Assembly (NCBI GenBank): GCA_020650975.1
Contig: JAIPMN010007867.1
Coordinates: 1 to 27,220 of the forward strand
Length of the DNA: 27,220 bases
Direction: 5' to 3'
DNA from: Apostichopus californicus
Lineage: Eukaryota > Echinodermata > Holothuroidea > Aspidochirotida > Stichopodidae
Part shown: in pieces, positions 8,271-19,440 of the stretch
Position numbering within the stretch: position 1 is the stretch's first letter
Layout: each line of letters begins with the position of its first letter
Notes under the pieces: model-generated
Seen by the model: only the letters and a program-made list of their open reading frames with translations
The model's database searches: none
What the model was told of the DNA's origin: nothing
Position numbers and translations under genes: made by a program

Positions 8271-10890
8271 ACTTTGAAGAAGATATATTTGGTCCACATT
8301 TCATGATGTTATAGTATCCTAAGCAGTATTCAAATTGGCAGGTTGGAGAGTTTACTGTTTCAAAATCGAAACATTTGTGTGTTGTTGCTGGCTGCACGAT
8401 CTTCATTTCATTAAATAGAATTTTCATACAAAAGAATACAAACAAAACTGTGTGGCTAAAGCAGATATGCCATTTTGAAGTAGCATCTGGGAATAATGTA
8501 GAACACCCTCTGTCTATCACAGAGTCTCCTAAAATTATTACATGAAGCACGGTCAATTTAATTAGGCCCTGACAAAACATTGACAACAACTTCAATACTA
8601 CTAAATGGCCAATTCCATACCTGACCCCTTTCAAGGTGCCATTTCTGCAATGTGCAGAGAGTTTTACAAAAACTCATGTAAAATTTCACATGTGGGGGGT
8701 TACTTTTTAATGGATACTGTTGACAGTCACATCACTATGAGAGGGTTGTAGAGGTACAAACATTTTGTTTCTCTCTGGGTCTGCCCCCTTTAAGCATCCT
8801 CACCTCTCCCCTCCTATCCCACTTCCTTTCTAAAACAAGGGAGAAATGTTCCCACAAAATGGAGGAAAGGAAAATTGAAGAAAGACAGAAAAAAGGTTCA
8901 TAGTGCGTATTACATACATCTGTTTCTTGAATGTTGTTCTCGCGATGAAACTAAGCTAGATAGCTATGCAAACATGTTCATCTGTTTTATTTCCACTTTA
9001 GTCCCAATGTATCTGAATGTAATATACAAGCTATTTATTTATAACCTCAGAAGTTTATTCACGCTTGACTGGTCAGAGCATATACTCTACAGAGACTCTA
9101 TTGACAAGTATAATAATAGATGTGAGATCTGATCGTTAAAGGTCATGACTACCGGCCCAATTTTCAGCACGCTAAAACTTGCTAGGAGTTTTCAACAGTA
9201 CTTCTCTAGATGCTCTCAAAATTATTCCCAGAGAACAAGGATAGTCAACTTATATAAACAACCCAATCCACTGGCCCTACACTGGAAGACAGAATATTAC
9301 CAAAACAAATATACGCTTAAATTTGCTAGGTTAGATAAACAACCCCCTCTGCCAACCCCAACCCCACTGGAAACAAATACTTGTGTACATAAGATGACTG
9401 TGGTGTACCAGTCAACATTTAAATTCTGCAACTTTGTTTCAAAAGTTGCAAAACATAGCACCATTTTGCACTTGAGGATCCAGCATTTTAACAAAACTTC
9501 TCGAAGACCCTGCCTTATACCTTTCCCCTTGATGACATAACATCTAACCACTCCCACTCCCCTCTTGTGTACCACAATGGTGGGGATGCTATGCCAATCA
9601 GCAGTATCAGGGTTATTAAGATATGATTACATTAACCTCAATTGGAGCTCACTAATATGACCACTTTGACATACTGGAGGTAACTAGCTTTGTGGATACG
9701 GATGTTTGTTTCAACAGAGAAATCCTTAAGCAAAGATGCAAGGATTTTCCTACATGGTATAATCTACCATCTATAGGCCTGCTGAAATTATCAATGCATG
9801 GTAATTATTTCGAGTTCAAATCATTCTGCAGATGATATACTGGTGGTATTAAATTGCAATATGTTCGACCAACTATCGGAAACATTGGGAGTAAATAGAC
9901 TTTATCCTTCAAATACCACTGCAACCAAATATTAGTTTCTTGCAATATACAGAAGATGATCTAGAATTAATCAAAGAAAGTCAGCATTGAAAAGAAACAG
10001 CTAGATGTCTCAGTTTTGGAAATTTTGGCCACCACCAACTAGAAAGCACTGTTTTCGGTTCTCTCTATAGATACAGTAACATTACATACATGTGCTAACA
10101 GTTACCTCTGTTCCTCTTCCATTAATGTACTTAGTCCTTGAGGAGTGCAGTTGGGGTGTGTGGGAAGTGGAACAGGGAACGTTAATTGTTATTAATTAGA
10201 CTGCTAACACCAGACATTAAGTGTTTTCAGAGAAGTATACTGCAAGGATTTGTAGCTTGTAAATGTAAACAATCTGGTTTGTTGACATCAGCTCACACAA
10301 ACCAACATTGGGGCTCAAACCAGCATGAAGTCAGCAGTAGCTATTTCAACTCTACATTCATAACAATGTTGCAGTAAGGATAACAACGTGGTCAGAGGAG
10401 GAAGTTATGCAATGCTTTGAGTGCAGTTAAGCTTATCTCTTTTTTTCAGATGCTCTTCAGTGTAAAGATAGTTAATCTGAGACAATTTTGGACTATGAAC
10501 TTCAATTGGTTTCAAATTTGACTTTGTTGTCACTATTAACTTTAGAACATATTGCAAGTGCTGCATGTTACAATTGCACCTACAATGAATGCTTTATTAA
10601 TTAATGGATAACTTATTGCTCAGAATTAATTTCTTGGCAAGAAGTGTCCAAAATCTCTGTGGCAGATGGCAACAGGTCAGAAGGGAGTGAACAGCCAGTG
10701 GTAAATGTATGTAAAATATATTAGCCTATGTACAGTAATTTCAGAACAATATAGGACTACACATAAATTTTTCTGAAATTTTCCAATAGCACCACCTAAA
10801 GCTGCTTTTTAATTACATAAGGAATACTACTAACTTATGAAGAGGGTCATTGTGGTAAATTATACCAAAAGGAGTGGAATGGAACCCTGC
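8271..10890. other. Non-genic stretch
   Basis: The longest open frames (minus 8233-8634, 133 codons; plus 9145-9540, 131 codons) show no family signature, and the first overlaps the dispersed repeat. No splice-supported exon or complete element was seen. Confidence 0.5.
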
Positions 10891-10891
10891 A

Positions 10892-10903
10892 CCCCCCCCC
10901 CCC
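10892..10903 (+). repeat. C12 homopolymer
   Basis: Uninterrupted run of twelve C, one of at least eight G/C homopolymers of nine or more bases in this otherwise AT-rich window. Confidence 0.9.
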
Positions 10904-11923
10904 ACCTAGCTAGCATTACAGTCCCATTATCATAGCAGTAATACTAGTTTACATCACTATTAAGGTCACCTCATTATAATTTGTAGTTGATTCCGTACAC
11001 AAGAGTACAAACATCATCCATGGTTATAACACTTCTTCCTTAATTCATCTTTACTTTCATATTGATCAGTATTATTATAATGCCGTCCCCATAAGTTACT
11101 GATCCCTGTGGTTGATATTTGTGGATTTATCTATACTGTTTCAAGATCAGGGGATCCAATTTTGTGAATACAGCCCTAACAAAAACTTAACAAGCCAGCA
11201 TTTACAGACGGATCCAGTGTTCACATTCCTGAGCTTGCATGCTAACTGATTGTCTGTGATATTACTGCCAGATGACTTCAAGAAAAAAACCAAGAGATTT
11301 TCATCATGAGAACATAATAATCAACTTCTACAATATTGCCGGGAAACTTTGCACTTTACTAGTTAACCAACAGGGATGAAAAAGTAGTGCATCCACAAGG
11401 TATGACAAAATGCAAGTTCTGCAAATATAAATGCTCTATAAATTGTTTACTTTAGACTGTCCTTTTGCGAGACTTGGAGAATCTGGCAAATTTATTCCAT
11501 GTCAATCTGACCGACACACAAGGACATGTCCAATTTACATTCCCTTGGCCTTGGGAACTTGTTAAGTTGTATACATGTATGCAGACTCCTACATTAAGCA
11601 TTAATATTGTATCTTGTTGCATACTATACAAAACTTGTATGACAACTGTTATAGGTGCATATTTGCCTCTTCTTGACAAGGTCTGTTTCCACTATATTTT
11701 CTGTGAAAGAAACCTTTTCATTTTTTAAATTAATAGTGAGAAATTTAAACTGAATATTTTGACCAGAAACCCTGCAGTGTTAACCTATTGGACAATATGG
11801 AGTAATTCTTCAGTTGCCAGATTAAAGTTAATGATATAAGCTAAATAAAAAGGCTACACTGCATTTATGCAGCACATTTCTCATTTCAGAGTTTTCCAAG
11901 TTACATTGCTTTCTTCCCTTTAC

Positions 11924-11983
11924 CTGTTTCCACTCTGGATAATCTCCAGCCAAAAGGGCAATCAAGATCATGGGATGCCATTA
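11924..11983 (-). CDS. Speculative minus-strand coding exon
   Basis: On the minus strand a frame stays open for 56 codons (12092 down to 11924) and ends exactly at a consensus donor (CAG then GTAAAG). The residues look protein-like, with few simple repeats. No AG acceptor with a pyrimidine tract lies within the open part, so if real it would be a first coding exon. The in-frame ATG near 11983 has A at -3 and G at +4, giving MASHDLDCPFGWRLSRVETG before the intron. I do not recognise the protein. A 56-codon open frame by chance is not rare, so confidence is low. Confidence 0.2.
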
Positions 11984-12339
11984 TAGACACCTTGAGCTTG
12001 TGATCTTTTTCCACCAGTCCATCATGTAGATAAAGAGAGCAAACATTGAACACAAGTGCACCACCATGGACAGTTTGATTACAATAATATAATTAAAAGC
12101 TTATCATAATAGATCCTACTCTGATGATGGGCACCCCATCCCTAAGAACACTGGGTTATTCCTTGAAACAATCAGTACAAATAATTTACTAGATTAAGAA
12201 AGCACCATGTCACATTAAGAGAAACCAATAGAAAACAAAACTAACTACAGTATTTGTTGTATCGGTACCAAACTACTTTTCATTTTTTTTAAAATTTCGT
12301 ATGGAAAGTATTCGAAAATCCACAGAAATTACGTTACCA

Positions 12340-12375
12340 GGAATGTCGATCCCAAAAGGAATGTCGATCCCAAAA
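12340..12375 (+). repeat. Perfect 18-bp tandem duplication
   Basis: GGAATGTCGATCCCAAAA occurs twice with no mismatch (12340-12357 and 12358-12375). A recent replication-slippage or repair event is the simplest explanation. Confidence 0.95.
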
Positions 12376-13093
12376 GGTAAAATGTAGAGATTTAACTAAA
12401 CAAACAGACATTAGTGCCCAGAAACCTGGAAATTTTCCAAAACATTCTAAGGTAAAAGAAATTCATTGTTTTATAATTCTAACATGTGCTCAGTATTTCT
12501 TAAAATTTTTGCACAAAAACCCCATCACCTCATGTAAATCTGCGTATCTTTGATCTAGGCATGTGTGATTTCGAGATGCCACCATGAGGCACCACATGGA
12601 ACCATGTAAGTCTCACAAATGAACCTGTGAGAGTTGGCAGACCTAGTTAAGATTAATTCCCTTAGTGCAACTTTGAACTTCAAGCATGAGAGAGTATTTT
12701 TATTCAGGTTTTGATTACAGTAAAAAACCATTACCAAGAGGATGGATAGCCTATGTTGCCTTTAATCACCTCCACATAATGCCTACATGAAATGCCTGTT
12801 AATGTTAGGTTTGTTTTAGTTTAGTTTACCATAAGCCACTTTCGTGGTAGCCAGTTGGCTGGTTTACTTCCAATTTACCAGAGCAAATGTCTTTCCAGTA
12901 AAAGTAAGGTTGGAAAATTTAATGCTTCAATTACTTCCCCGGTTAGGCTATTTAATTTATTAAAAGTTTGCGTAGGCCTCAAAAATTAAATGCAGAAGAT
13001 GATGACCTAGGCTACCATAGCTTTTAAATTTAAAGAATTGCCTAGGGCCAGCTATTTCTACAAAATTATAATTAAATGTTAGTATAGAATATT

Positions 13094-13238
13094 ACGCAGA
13101 TCTTTAAGAAAATCCATCCTAGATACCCCATTTTTGGGTAAAAATTAATGAGCCATTGGTGGGGTAGGGTATCCCAGCTTTTACCGAAAAAGTGGTGTAT
13201 CTAACTAGGCCTAGGTGGATTTTCTCATAAGCAAGATC
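13094..13238. mobile_element. Imperfect inverted repeat / hairpin element (MITE-like)
   Basis: The left arm (about 13096-13146) and right arm (about 13176-13238) are reverse complements over 50-60 nt with small gaps. Both share GCAGATCTT, AGAAAATCCA, a CTAG-ATAC block and TTTTT.GGTAAAA. The loop is about 30 nt and contains alternative pairing partners (GATACCCC against GGGGTAGGGTATC). A snapback MITE or a structured transcript are both possible. No target-site duplication was found. Confidence 0.6.
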
Positions 13239-13494
13239 TGCATATGGGCTATAATAATTAGTATTCTAATATTAATAATAATATTAAGGCTGATTTTAGC
13301 GATTTTCACAGTAACATTCAATAAGTAAATAAGAAGGCTTCACTACACCCAATATCATACGACTTGCCTTAGCCAGATGTTAAACGATGGTCTAAGACTT
13401 AGGTTAGGCTAGAAATACAGTAAGGCATTGTACAGTAGGGCTAGGCTTCCAAATTAGCCTAGCCTACTAGAACTACACGGATTGTCAAGCTTAC

Positions 13495-13530
13495 CTCGCA
13501 CTTCTCAAATCTCGGTGTCTGTCTGTTCAT
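13495..13530 (-). CDS. Speculative first coding exon of a divergent gene
   Basis: On the minus strand a frame is open from 13617 to a consensus donor at 13494/13493 (GAG then GTAAGC), 41 codons in all. The only in-frame ATG is at 13530 and gives MNRQTPRFEKCE before the phase-0 splice site. Upstream in minus orientation, near 13725, lies GTTGCTAGGAAAAG, which loosely resembles an RFX X-box. The position, head-to-head with PCMTD about 870 bp away, fits a bidirectional promoter. I cannot name the protein and saw no convincing second exon. Confidence 0.25.
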
Positions 13531-13619
13531 ATCAAAGGTAGTAATGGTATCTTGACACACGATTACAGTGTAAGGTGCTATGACGGTTAGTGTAGATATT
13601 TGTCTGCCAGAAAATTTTC

Positions 13620-14277
13620 ATTTGGATCAGCGTTACCTCATTTTAATCTGTAAATTCTTATTATCTTTGCCTATTAAATTACATTTACCCTGCATTTAGT
13701 AGCAGACGACATATAGAGCAGTTGGTTGCTAGGAAAAGTTTACAATCTGTATCGGTGGCGCTACGCCACTACAGTTTTTGCTTTACCTGTAATATGCCAT
13801 GCTATGAAGCAGTGATGCGCCACCGACTAAAATTCGCTCGACGCAAATGTATGTAAGTAACTTGATATACATTAAAGTCTGACGCAATAGTATGAAAGAA
13901 GATGCTTTTCTACTGTCGGTGTAGCAATCTCGGTATACCCATTTTCTCACTTGGTAAGAAGTTGAAGTTATGTGTTGAACTATCTTGTACAGGTGTACCA
14001 CGTTTATTCCTTTGTTGCTCTAACACGAGCGTTGGTTGTATGATTGAACTAAGCATGTAAATGGTACAAAACAATCAAATCTTCGTTGATCTTTCCTCTT
14101 TGGTTTATTACACGGAGCAAAAGCATATAGCGGAGCTCCATATTAATCTGTTAGTTTAGAGAAATGAAAACTATGACCAAAGGCTAAGATGTAAAGATTG
14201 AAAAATATTTAATCAGCTGATAATGATATTAGTGAATATTCAGATATTTTTCCCAGGGTGCAAAGCTTTGTTATGAA
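13620..14277. promoter_or_regulatory. PCMTD upstream region, possibly bidirectional
   Basis: CpG dinucleotides are more frequent here than in most of the window, mainly at 13740-13850. It contains a hairpin GTGGCG-CTA-CGCCAC (13755-13769) and a 9-bp inverted pair CGGTGGCGC (13753-13761) / GCGCCACCG (13817-13825). No TATA box could be assigned with confidence. Confidence 0.35.
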
Positions 14278-14285
14278 TGACGTCA
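14278..14285. promoter_or_regulatory. Perfect CRE (CREB/ATF site)
   Basis: TGACGTCA palindrome, about 115 bp upstream of the donor that ends the putative PCMTD 5'UTR exon. CREs at this distance from start sites are common in animal promoters. Its role here is an inference. Confidence 0.5.
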
Positions 14286-14329
14286 TTTTTGGTCGGCTAT
14301 CTGAGATTGTTTTGTCGTAATAACTATTC

Positions 14330-14400
14330 TTTGCCAAAACAGGATATTCCAAGTGCGAAGGTCCGTTGCTAGTTTGCTTGTTATCCATCTGCAGCTTCAG
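14330..14400 (+). other. Putative PCMTD non-coding first exon (5'UTR)
   Basis: The segment ends in a textbook donor (TTCAG then GTAAGC at 14401), lies downstream of a CRE, and is the best upstream partner I see for the acceptor at 18758-18759. The transcription start is unknown, and 14330 is only a nominal left limit. Without RNA evidence the link to PCMTD is inferred from order, strand and splice signals. Confidence 0.35.
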
Positions 14401-14923
14401 GTAAGCTTAGAATATGCTCTTTAATGAAATGTTTCATATTAAATGGAATAAGCCTAACTGAGACTGCTTTCGTTGATTTTCGCAAGCTGACATGAGTCCA
14501 AACACAGCGATTAGGCCAATGGCATTGACACTGTTGGAGTCAGTTAGGCTAGTTTACAGTGTAATAATGTATGCGGACTACAATACAATATGTACATCAG
14601 ATGTACGGCAGCACTGACAGGCAATTTTCTCAAGGCGATGGAAAAGCTGTTGTTTACAGAATAAGAGCAATTGAACAACCATATTGAGGATAAGTCCCAC
14701 TGAAATCTTTTCGATTCCAAACCAAACACATTAAGTCAAGTGACAATTTCAGTAATGTTTGACCTTGTTATTAAATGCATTTCAGCTTAAGTTACAAAAG
14801 CCTTAATGTCTGTTTCTTAGCAAGTCGACATTCCATCTGTACAAGAGCTTACTTGGATGGATAAATAGGTGCTTTCTTGTGGCTGTGCATTTCTATCAAA
14901 ACTGCACTGTGTCTTTATTAGAG

Positions 14924-14940
14924 GCGCTTATTAAAAGCGC
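14924..14940. repeat. Hairpin GCGCTT/AAGCGC
   Basis: Perfect 6-bp stem with 5-nt loop ATTAA, followed by TATAG. A GCGCTATA word next to such a stem is reminiscent of the 3' part of some tRNA-derived SINEs, but no SINE head was found beside it. Confidence 0.4.
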
Positions 14941-16335
14941 TATAGTCCACTGTGCTAAATTTAGTTGATGTCATTTCTGACTTTTGTTAGGAAAGCATGA
15001 TATGCATAACTCGTTGTGTCTGGGGCACCACTGTTGCAACTTTTAGTTTGACTTGACCCTGCAATTTCATACATTAATTGTCTTCAGAAATACTTACAAT
15101 GTGTTTCTTGAGCACTTTATTCATGAATCATCCCCACATCTATAGTCATGCAAGACAAACTAAGCCTTTGTTCCACAACCCCATACTGTTAAAGAAAGTA
15201 TAACTTCATTAGGAATCTGAACATCATTTTGGAGGTTGAGATAATTACTGATTGTGCCATCTCACCATTGACCCAATTATTGAAGGAACCACAGTTGGAC
15301 TAATTATATTGATGGGTTTTCTAGCAGTCCGATATAACTGAAAATCTTGAATAACAAACAGTTTACTCCTGCTAAAATTTCCCAGTCAATACAGCCCATG
15401 ATATGTAACCTACATGGCCACAAGACCAGCAAAGATAAAATGAAACTACTTGTCATTTAAAATTCTCCATGACAATCAGGCCTCAACAAATGAGGTTGCC
15501 AACTCATCAATGGCGAGTAGAATGGGGCGGCTGGCGAAAACAAAATACATTAAACTCAACATTTTTACTTGCTTCCTTAAAAAGATACTATTACTATCAA
15601 CCTGTCAGCCAATCAACTTAGGCCTATTGTCTAATGTTAAACAACACATTTGTATTATCGAGCACACTGTTTGCAAGTAGGTCCTACAGAACAGCTTTGT
15701 TCATCAGCTCGAAAGTAATTTGACACCTGATCGCTCAGACTAAATGATGCAACTGTGGCCAAAAATGTTAAACGAGGAACAGAATTATAAATGTGTAACC
15801 ACAATGCGAGTTAGCTAGTTGCGTATACGATTAGCTTCAAATTATCTTGCACAGCTCGTCCCTACTGCATGTGTACGACAGCTTGGAGTGTCTTGGTGAA
15901 TGGTCACCATATATTGTACAAGTGGAAACAGTCAGTAGGTTAACCACAATTATGGTAAGGCATACCTGACCATAACTATCAAGTTGTTTTTAGTCACCCA
16001 TCCCGATTAATTCACAACATGGTGATAAGAGGCATAGCTTTGGCTTATGTTCGCAAACTTTCTAATACTACATTACCATGGAAACAAATTGCAAAGTGTG
16101 ATGAATGAAGCAATTGTGTTACTACGAGCAATGCTCCATATGGTAAACTTGTTTGATTCCTTGCCAAACTCGGAAGGAATCTATGCGATGCTTTTGGCAT
16201 GTGCGCGTGTGCGTGTCTATGTGACACTTGCTCATAAACGCTCTAACTTCAGAAGGATAACTGGGGTGCATATCATATCATGTTTGGTATGTTGGTTCAC
16301 CTAAAGTAGAACTGGTTTGAGATTGTTGTTGGTAT

Positions 16336-16660
16336 TAGTCAAAGGTCATTTGAGGTCAAAGTCTGGAAACATTGTTCACACAATATCTCAAGACATAGAA
16401 GTTGCAAACGTAGTGTGACACTTGCTGTTGGTGAGTAGATGTAGTGTTTTACATGAGTGTCAAAGGTCATTTGAGGTCAACAAAGGGAGAAATGTGTGAA
16501 AATGTTGTAAACATGATATCTCAAGCAAGGTCGCCAGTGCAGTACTTGTATTTGACATGTGGATTTCCTGTAATTAGTTCAGCGAACCCAATTGTTTGTG
16601 GTGGAGGTCAAAGGTCATTTGAGGTCAGCATAGGGCAAAATATGAGCACTGTAGCTGGAT
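16336..16660 (+). repeat. AGGTCA-core tandem array 1 (nuclear-receptor half-sites)
   Basis: Three imperfect units start at 16343, 16464 and 16612 (spacing 121 and 148 bp). Each carries AGGTCA-TTTG-AGGTCA (a DR4) preceded by a half-site one base upstream (DR1). In unit 3 both are perfect: AGGTCA (16605), spacer A, AGGTCA (16612), spacer TTTG, AGGTCA (16622). Units 1 and 2 also share an ATATCTCAAG word. It is a diverged minisatellite. It is not coding, although an open frame runs through it. Confidence 0.85.
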
Positions 16661-16985
16661 AACTTTTGTTTTGAAGTTGAGACTTCTAATTTGCTTCAAG
16701 TCAATGGTTGTTTAAGGCTAGCAGAATTCAATCCCTGAAAACTATTCTTCTTAGTTGGAGAGTGGCCAGTAATAAGCTTTGGGTTTCAGCATGATGTTTT
16801 GTGCAAGGACATGGAGTACAGGAAACACATTCATAGGTCAGATCTTAATCGATATTGTTGTCATGAAATTGAGAATGATTTGCATTTTTAAGAACCTCAT
16901 TAGAACTTCTTGAAAGATTACACCATGTGTCAGGGTAATATTTCATTGATCTCTCAATATCTTGGTCTTTGTGATGAACCACCCA

Positions 16986-17490
16986 CCCAAACAGCTAAGA
17001 AATATCCTGTTCTGTTTGGGATAGATATCCTAGTTTTAAAGTCTTGTCTGGAGGTTGTCATTTTGTAAATCCATGTCATAGAATCTAGCCACTATAAGAT
17101 CATGGAACCTTATAGTTTCTCCTTGCTTTTCTGTTCATATTTTCAAGGTAAAGTGCGAACAGGTTTGAAATTCTAACCCGTTTCCATCATTAAGGTGATG
17201 TTAAGAGCTTCGATATAAATTAGATTCAACATAAATTTGCAAAACCCATCTCCATTACAGAAACTTAACATTGCAATAAATGAAGGGAAAACATAGGACA
17301 TTGAAGCACATGTGGCTCTCATGATATCATATTTAGACTTGTTCAAGTCTTCAGTGTTGTGTGTGGAAGGATGAATACATCTGTGATTTCTGCTAATTGG
17401 AGGATGATTTTCCTTTGTTGTGTGGGGAAGTTGACAGTTATCTCTCTCACAGAGATTATTAACGATGGTAGGGTATGTGTCTCCTTTGTG
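16986..17490 (+). repeat. Dispersed ~510-bp repeat, copy 2
   Basis: Co-linear with copy 1 at 7756-8270, about 9.2 kb upstream and in the same orientation, with scattered substitutions and short indels throughout. It lies inside the putative PCMTD 5'UTR intron. No terminal inverted repeat, poly-A tail or target duplication was visible, so the mechanism of spread is unknown. Confidence 0.8.
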
Positions 17491-17763
17491 TTAGGAAGTG
17501 AGAGACAAAGTAAATTATGCATGTGACAGAGCAATTACCATGACGATTGCACCTATTCCGTCTGAAACAACATCGGCAAGGCTGTTGCTGTCATTTATCA
17601 AGAGGTTCTACTAGTCTTTCAAATATATGTAGTCTCTTAATCTTAAGTTGCATTCAATGTCAGGTTACATTGATGATGGTAAACAAACACTGTGAATTCC
17701 TTGGGAAATGTTGCCACGATACACAAGTTTGATAATATATATTGTGTACGCTAGTATATTTAA

Positions 17764-18126
17764 AGGGTGTAAAGACTCTCGCAAAAAGAAACATCTAATG
17801 CCGGTAATTTGACCTAGTTTTGATGAGGTGTAACAGAAGTGTTAAAAACCATAATCGATCCCAGATAATACACACACAGCTTGCTACCGTCGGTAATTAG
17901 ACACCAGTTTTCATTCAGTACAGACAGCTGCGGTCAATACCCACAGCACAGTATACAAACGATACAGCGATGGACATCTCAGGTCCAGCTAAAGATAACA
18001 ATTAAGGTATCACGTTTCATTACTGTCTGCATTTTGTAGCGACACAAACAAAACGTCACTTGCAAGCAACAGAAAGTTAACTTTCTCAGATGGCCGCACA
18101 CGGTTTGGGGCGAGTCTTCAATACCT
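17764..18126. mobile_element. Complete 363-bp MITE with TTAA target duplication
   Basis: The element begins AGGGTGTAAAGACTCTCGC and ends with the reverse complement of AGGTATTGAAGACTCGCCC, an imperfect inverted terminal repeat of about 20 bp. It is flanked on both sides by TTAA (17760-17763 and 18127-18130). TTAA target duplications plus 5'-AGG termini fit Kolobok better than piggyBac, whose ends usually start CCY. It is too short to encode a transposase, so it is non-autonomous. An internal perfect 16-bp palindrome, AGAAAGTTAACTTTCT, is at 18071-18086. From memory, near-identical sequence is frequent in sea cucumber transcripts; this is unverified. Confidence 0.85.
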
Positions 18127-18759
18127 TTAAGTCCTGATAAATAGAGGTTTGACTAGCCCTAAATTCACAACATTGTCTTCATGCATTTCCCAAGCCACGT
18201 TGTGCCTGCCACTCACTCACACTAGCAAGCATATTTGTTGAGACTTTGTTGAAAACTAACTTTACTGATTAGACAGCCAGGTTGAAGGAAATGTCTGGAT
18301 TGGGATAGAAAAAAAAGGGTGTTTTGGCAAGTTGGTACAGTGTAGGTACTGCACTAACTGTGAACTCTATGACATGTGTGACTAAATTGCCATCTACAGG
18401 AAGTTTCTGCTACATGCAGACATTACCCGGTGGGTGATGTACATCTTGTAAGTGTCAAGGAACTTATTTTGCAAGCTTAATGTGCTACTTTTATCAAGTA
18501 GTTAAACAGCTTTGATCTTCCACCTCTTTGAGGAAACATAAATTCAAAAGTGTCATACACCAATGTTGAAAACTAGAAAATATTACAAAGTTTTGTGTTG
18601 TATCTAATGTGCAAAAATATGTCATTCAATTGTAGAAAACTAAGTACTGTACCCTCTAAGTCCCTCCTTGTGTTATTATGTAAAATAATGAGGCATGTGA
18701 TTTTATGTCCAGTGTTCTATTATTTATTGTTTTTAATCCACACTAAATTAGCTTCACAG

Positions 18760-18917
<158 letters not shown>

Positions 18918-19389
18918 TAGGATGATTTACATGATATATTACATCCTGCTGTGGGGTAAAAGATATATATTTCATAATTTTGAATAATATTTCAACCCAT
19001 CTGTTATTTTTCTGTCATTTGTCAGTGGAAATGATATTGGGTGATAGAGCCGAGTGGATAACAGAATGGATTATTTGTTTATTGATATATATCCAAACTT
19101 CAGGTTAAATCCTAGGGCAGGATTATGTGAAACAGCTAAAAATACATTCTGATTTCCGAGTTTTTGTGGTACATACATTTATTGTATTCTTTAAGATTCA
19201 AGTGCTAGATAGTGTGGGCCATTTCACATTGCATGGCCCTTGTAAACATGGTTTTGCTCTCCTTCAACTTTAGGCTTAAACAAGTTGAGCTTCTGTTGGC
19301 AATGCTTGTACAGTATTTGTTTGTCCGTCTAAAGCTGAATCCTTTGCTGAAGTTTTACCAAATTTGTTGAAGTTGTAACATATATACTT

Positions 19390-19415
19390 GGGGGTATGGG
19401 GGGGGGGGGTTGGGG
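19390..19415 (+). repeat. G-tract (G5, G12, G4)
   Basis: GGGGG, TAT, G12 (19398-19409), TT, GGGG. Four G-runs can be drawn with short loops, so it is G4-prone on the + strand, which is the coding strand of the host gene. Confidence 0.85.
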
Positions 19416-19440
19416 ACAGCAAATTTCATCAACAAGAAGC

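Larger units (their letters stand above)
14401..18759 (+). other. Putative PCMTD intron 1 (within 5'UTR)
   Basis: Bounded by GTAAGC at 14401 and TTCACAG ending at 18759. It holds a small hairpin (14924-14940), an AGGTCA array (about 16336-16660), the second copy of the dispersed repeat (16986-17490) and a complete MITE (17764-18126). The remaining stretches (14410-16330 and 18131-18700) show nothing I can name. Confidence 0.35.

Noticed and set aside
8233..8634. 133-codon minus-strand open frame
   Set aside because: No family signature, no splice support, and its left part lies in the dispersed repeat. On the + strand a CVVAGC peptide here recalls the start of a THAP zinc finger, but the required C-X2-H part is absent.
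9145..9540. 131-codon plus-strand open frame
   Set aside because: Unpatterned residues, an overlapping open frame on the other strand, and no conserved motif. Likely chance.
16047..16304. 85-codon plus-strand open frame
   Set aside because: Overlaps an equally open minus-strand frame, lacks conserved residues, and lies in the putative intron.
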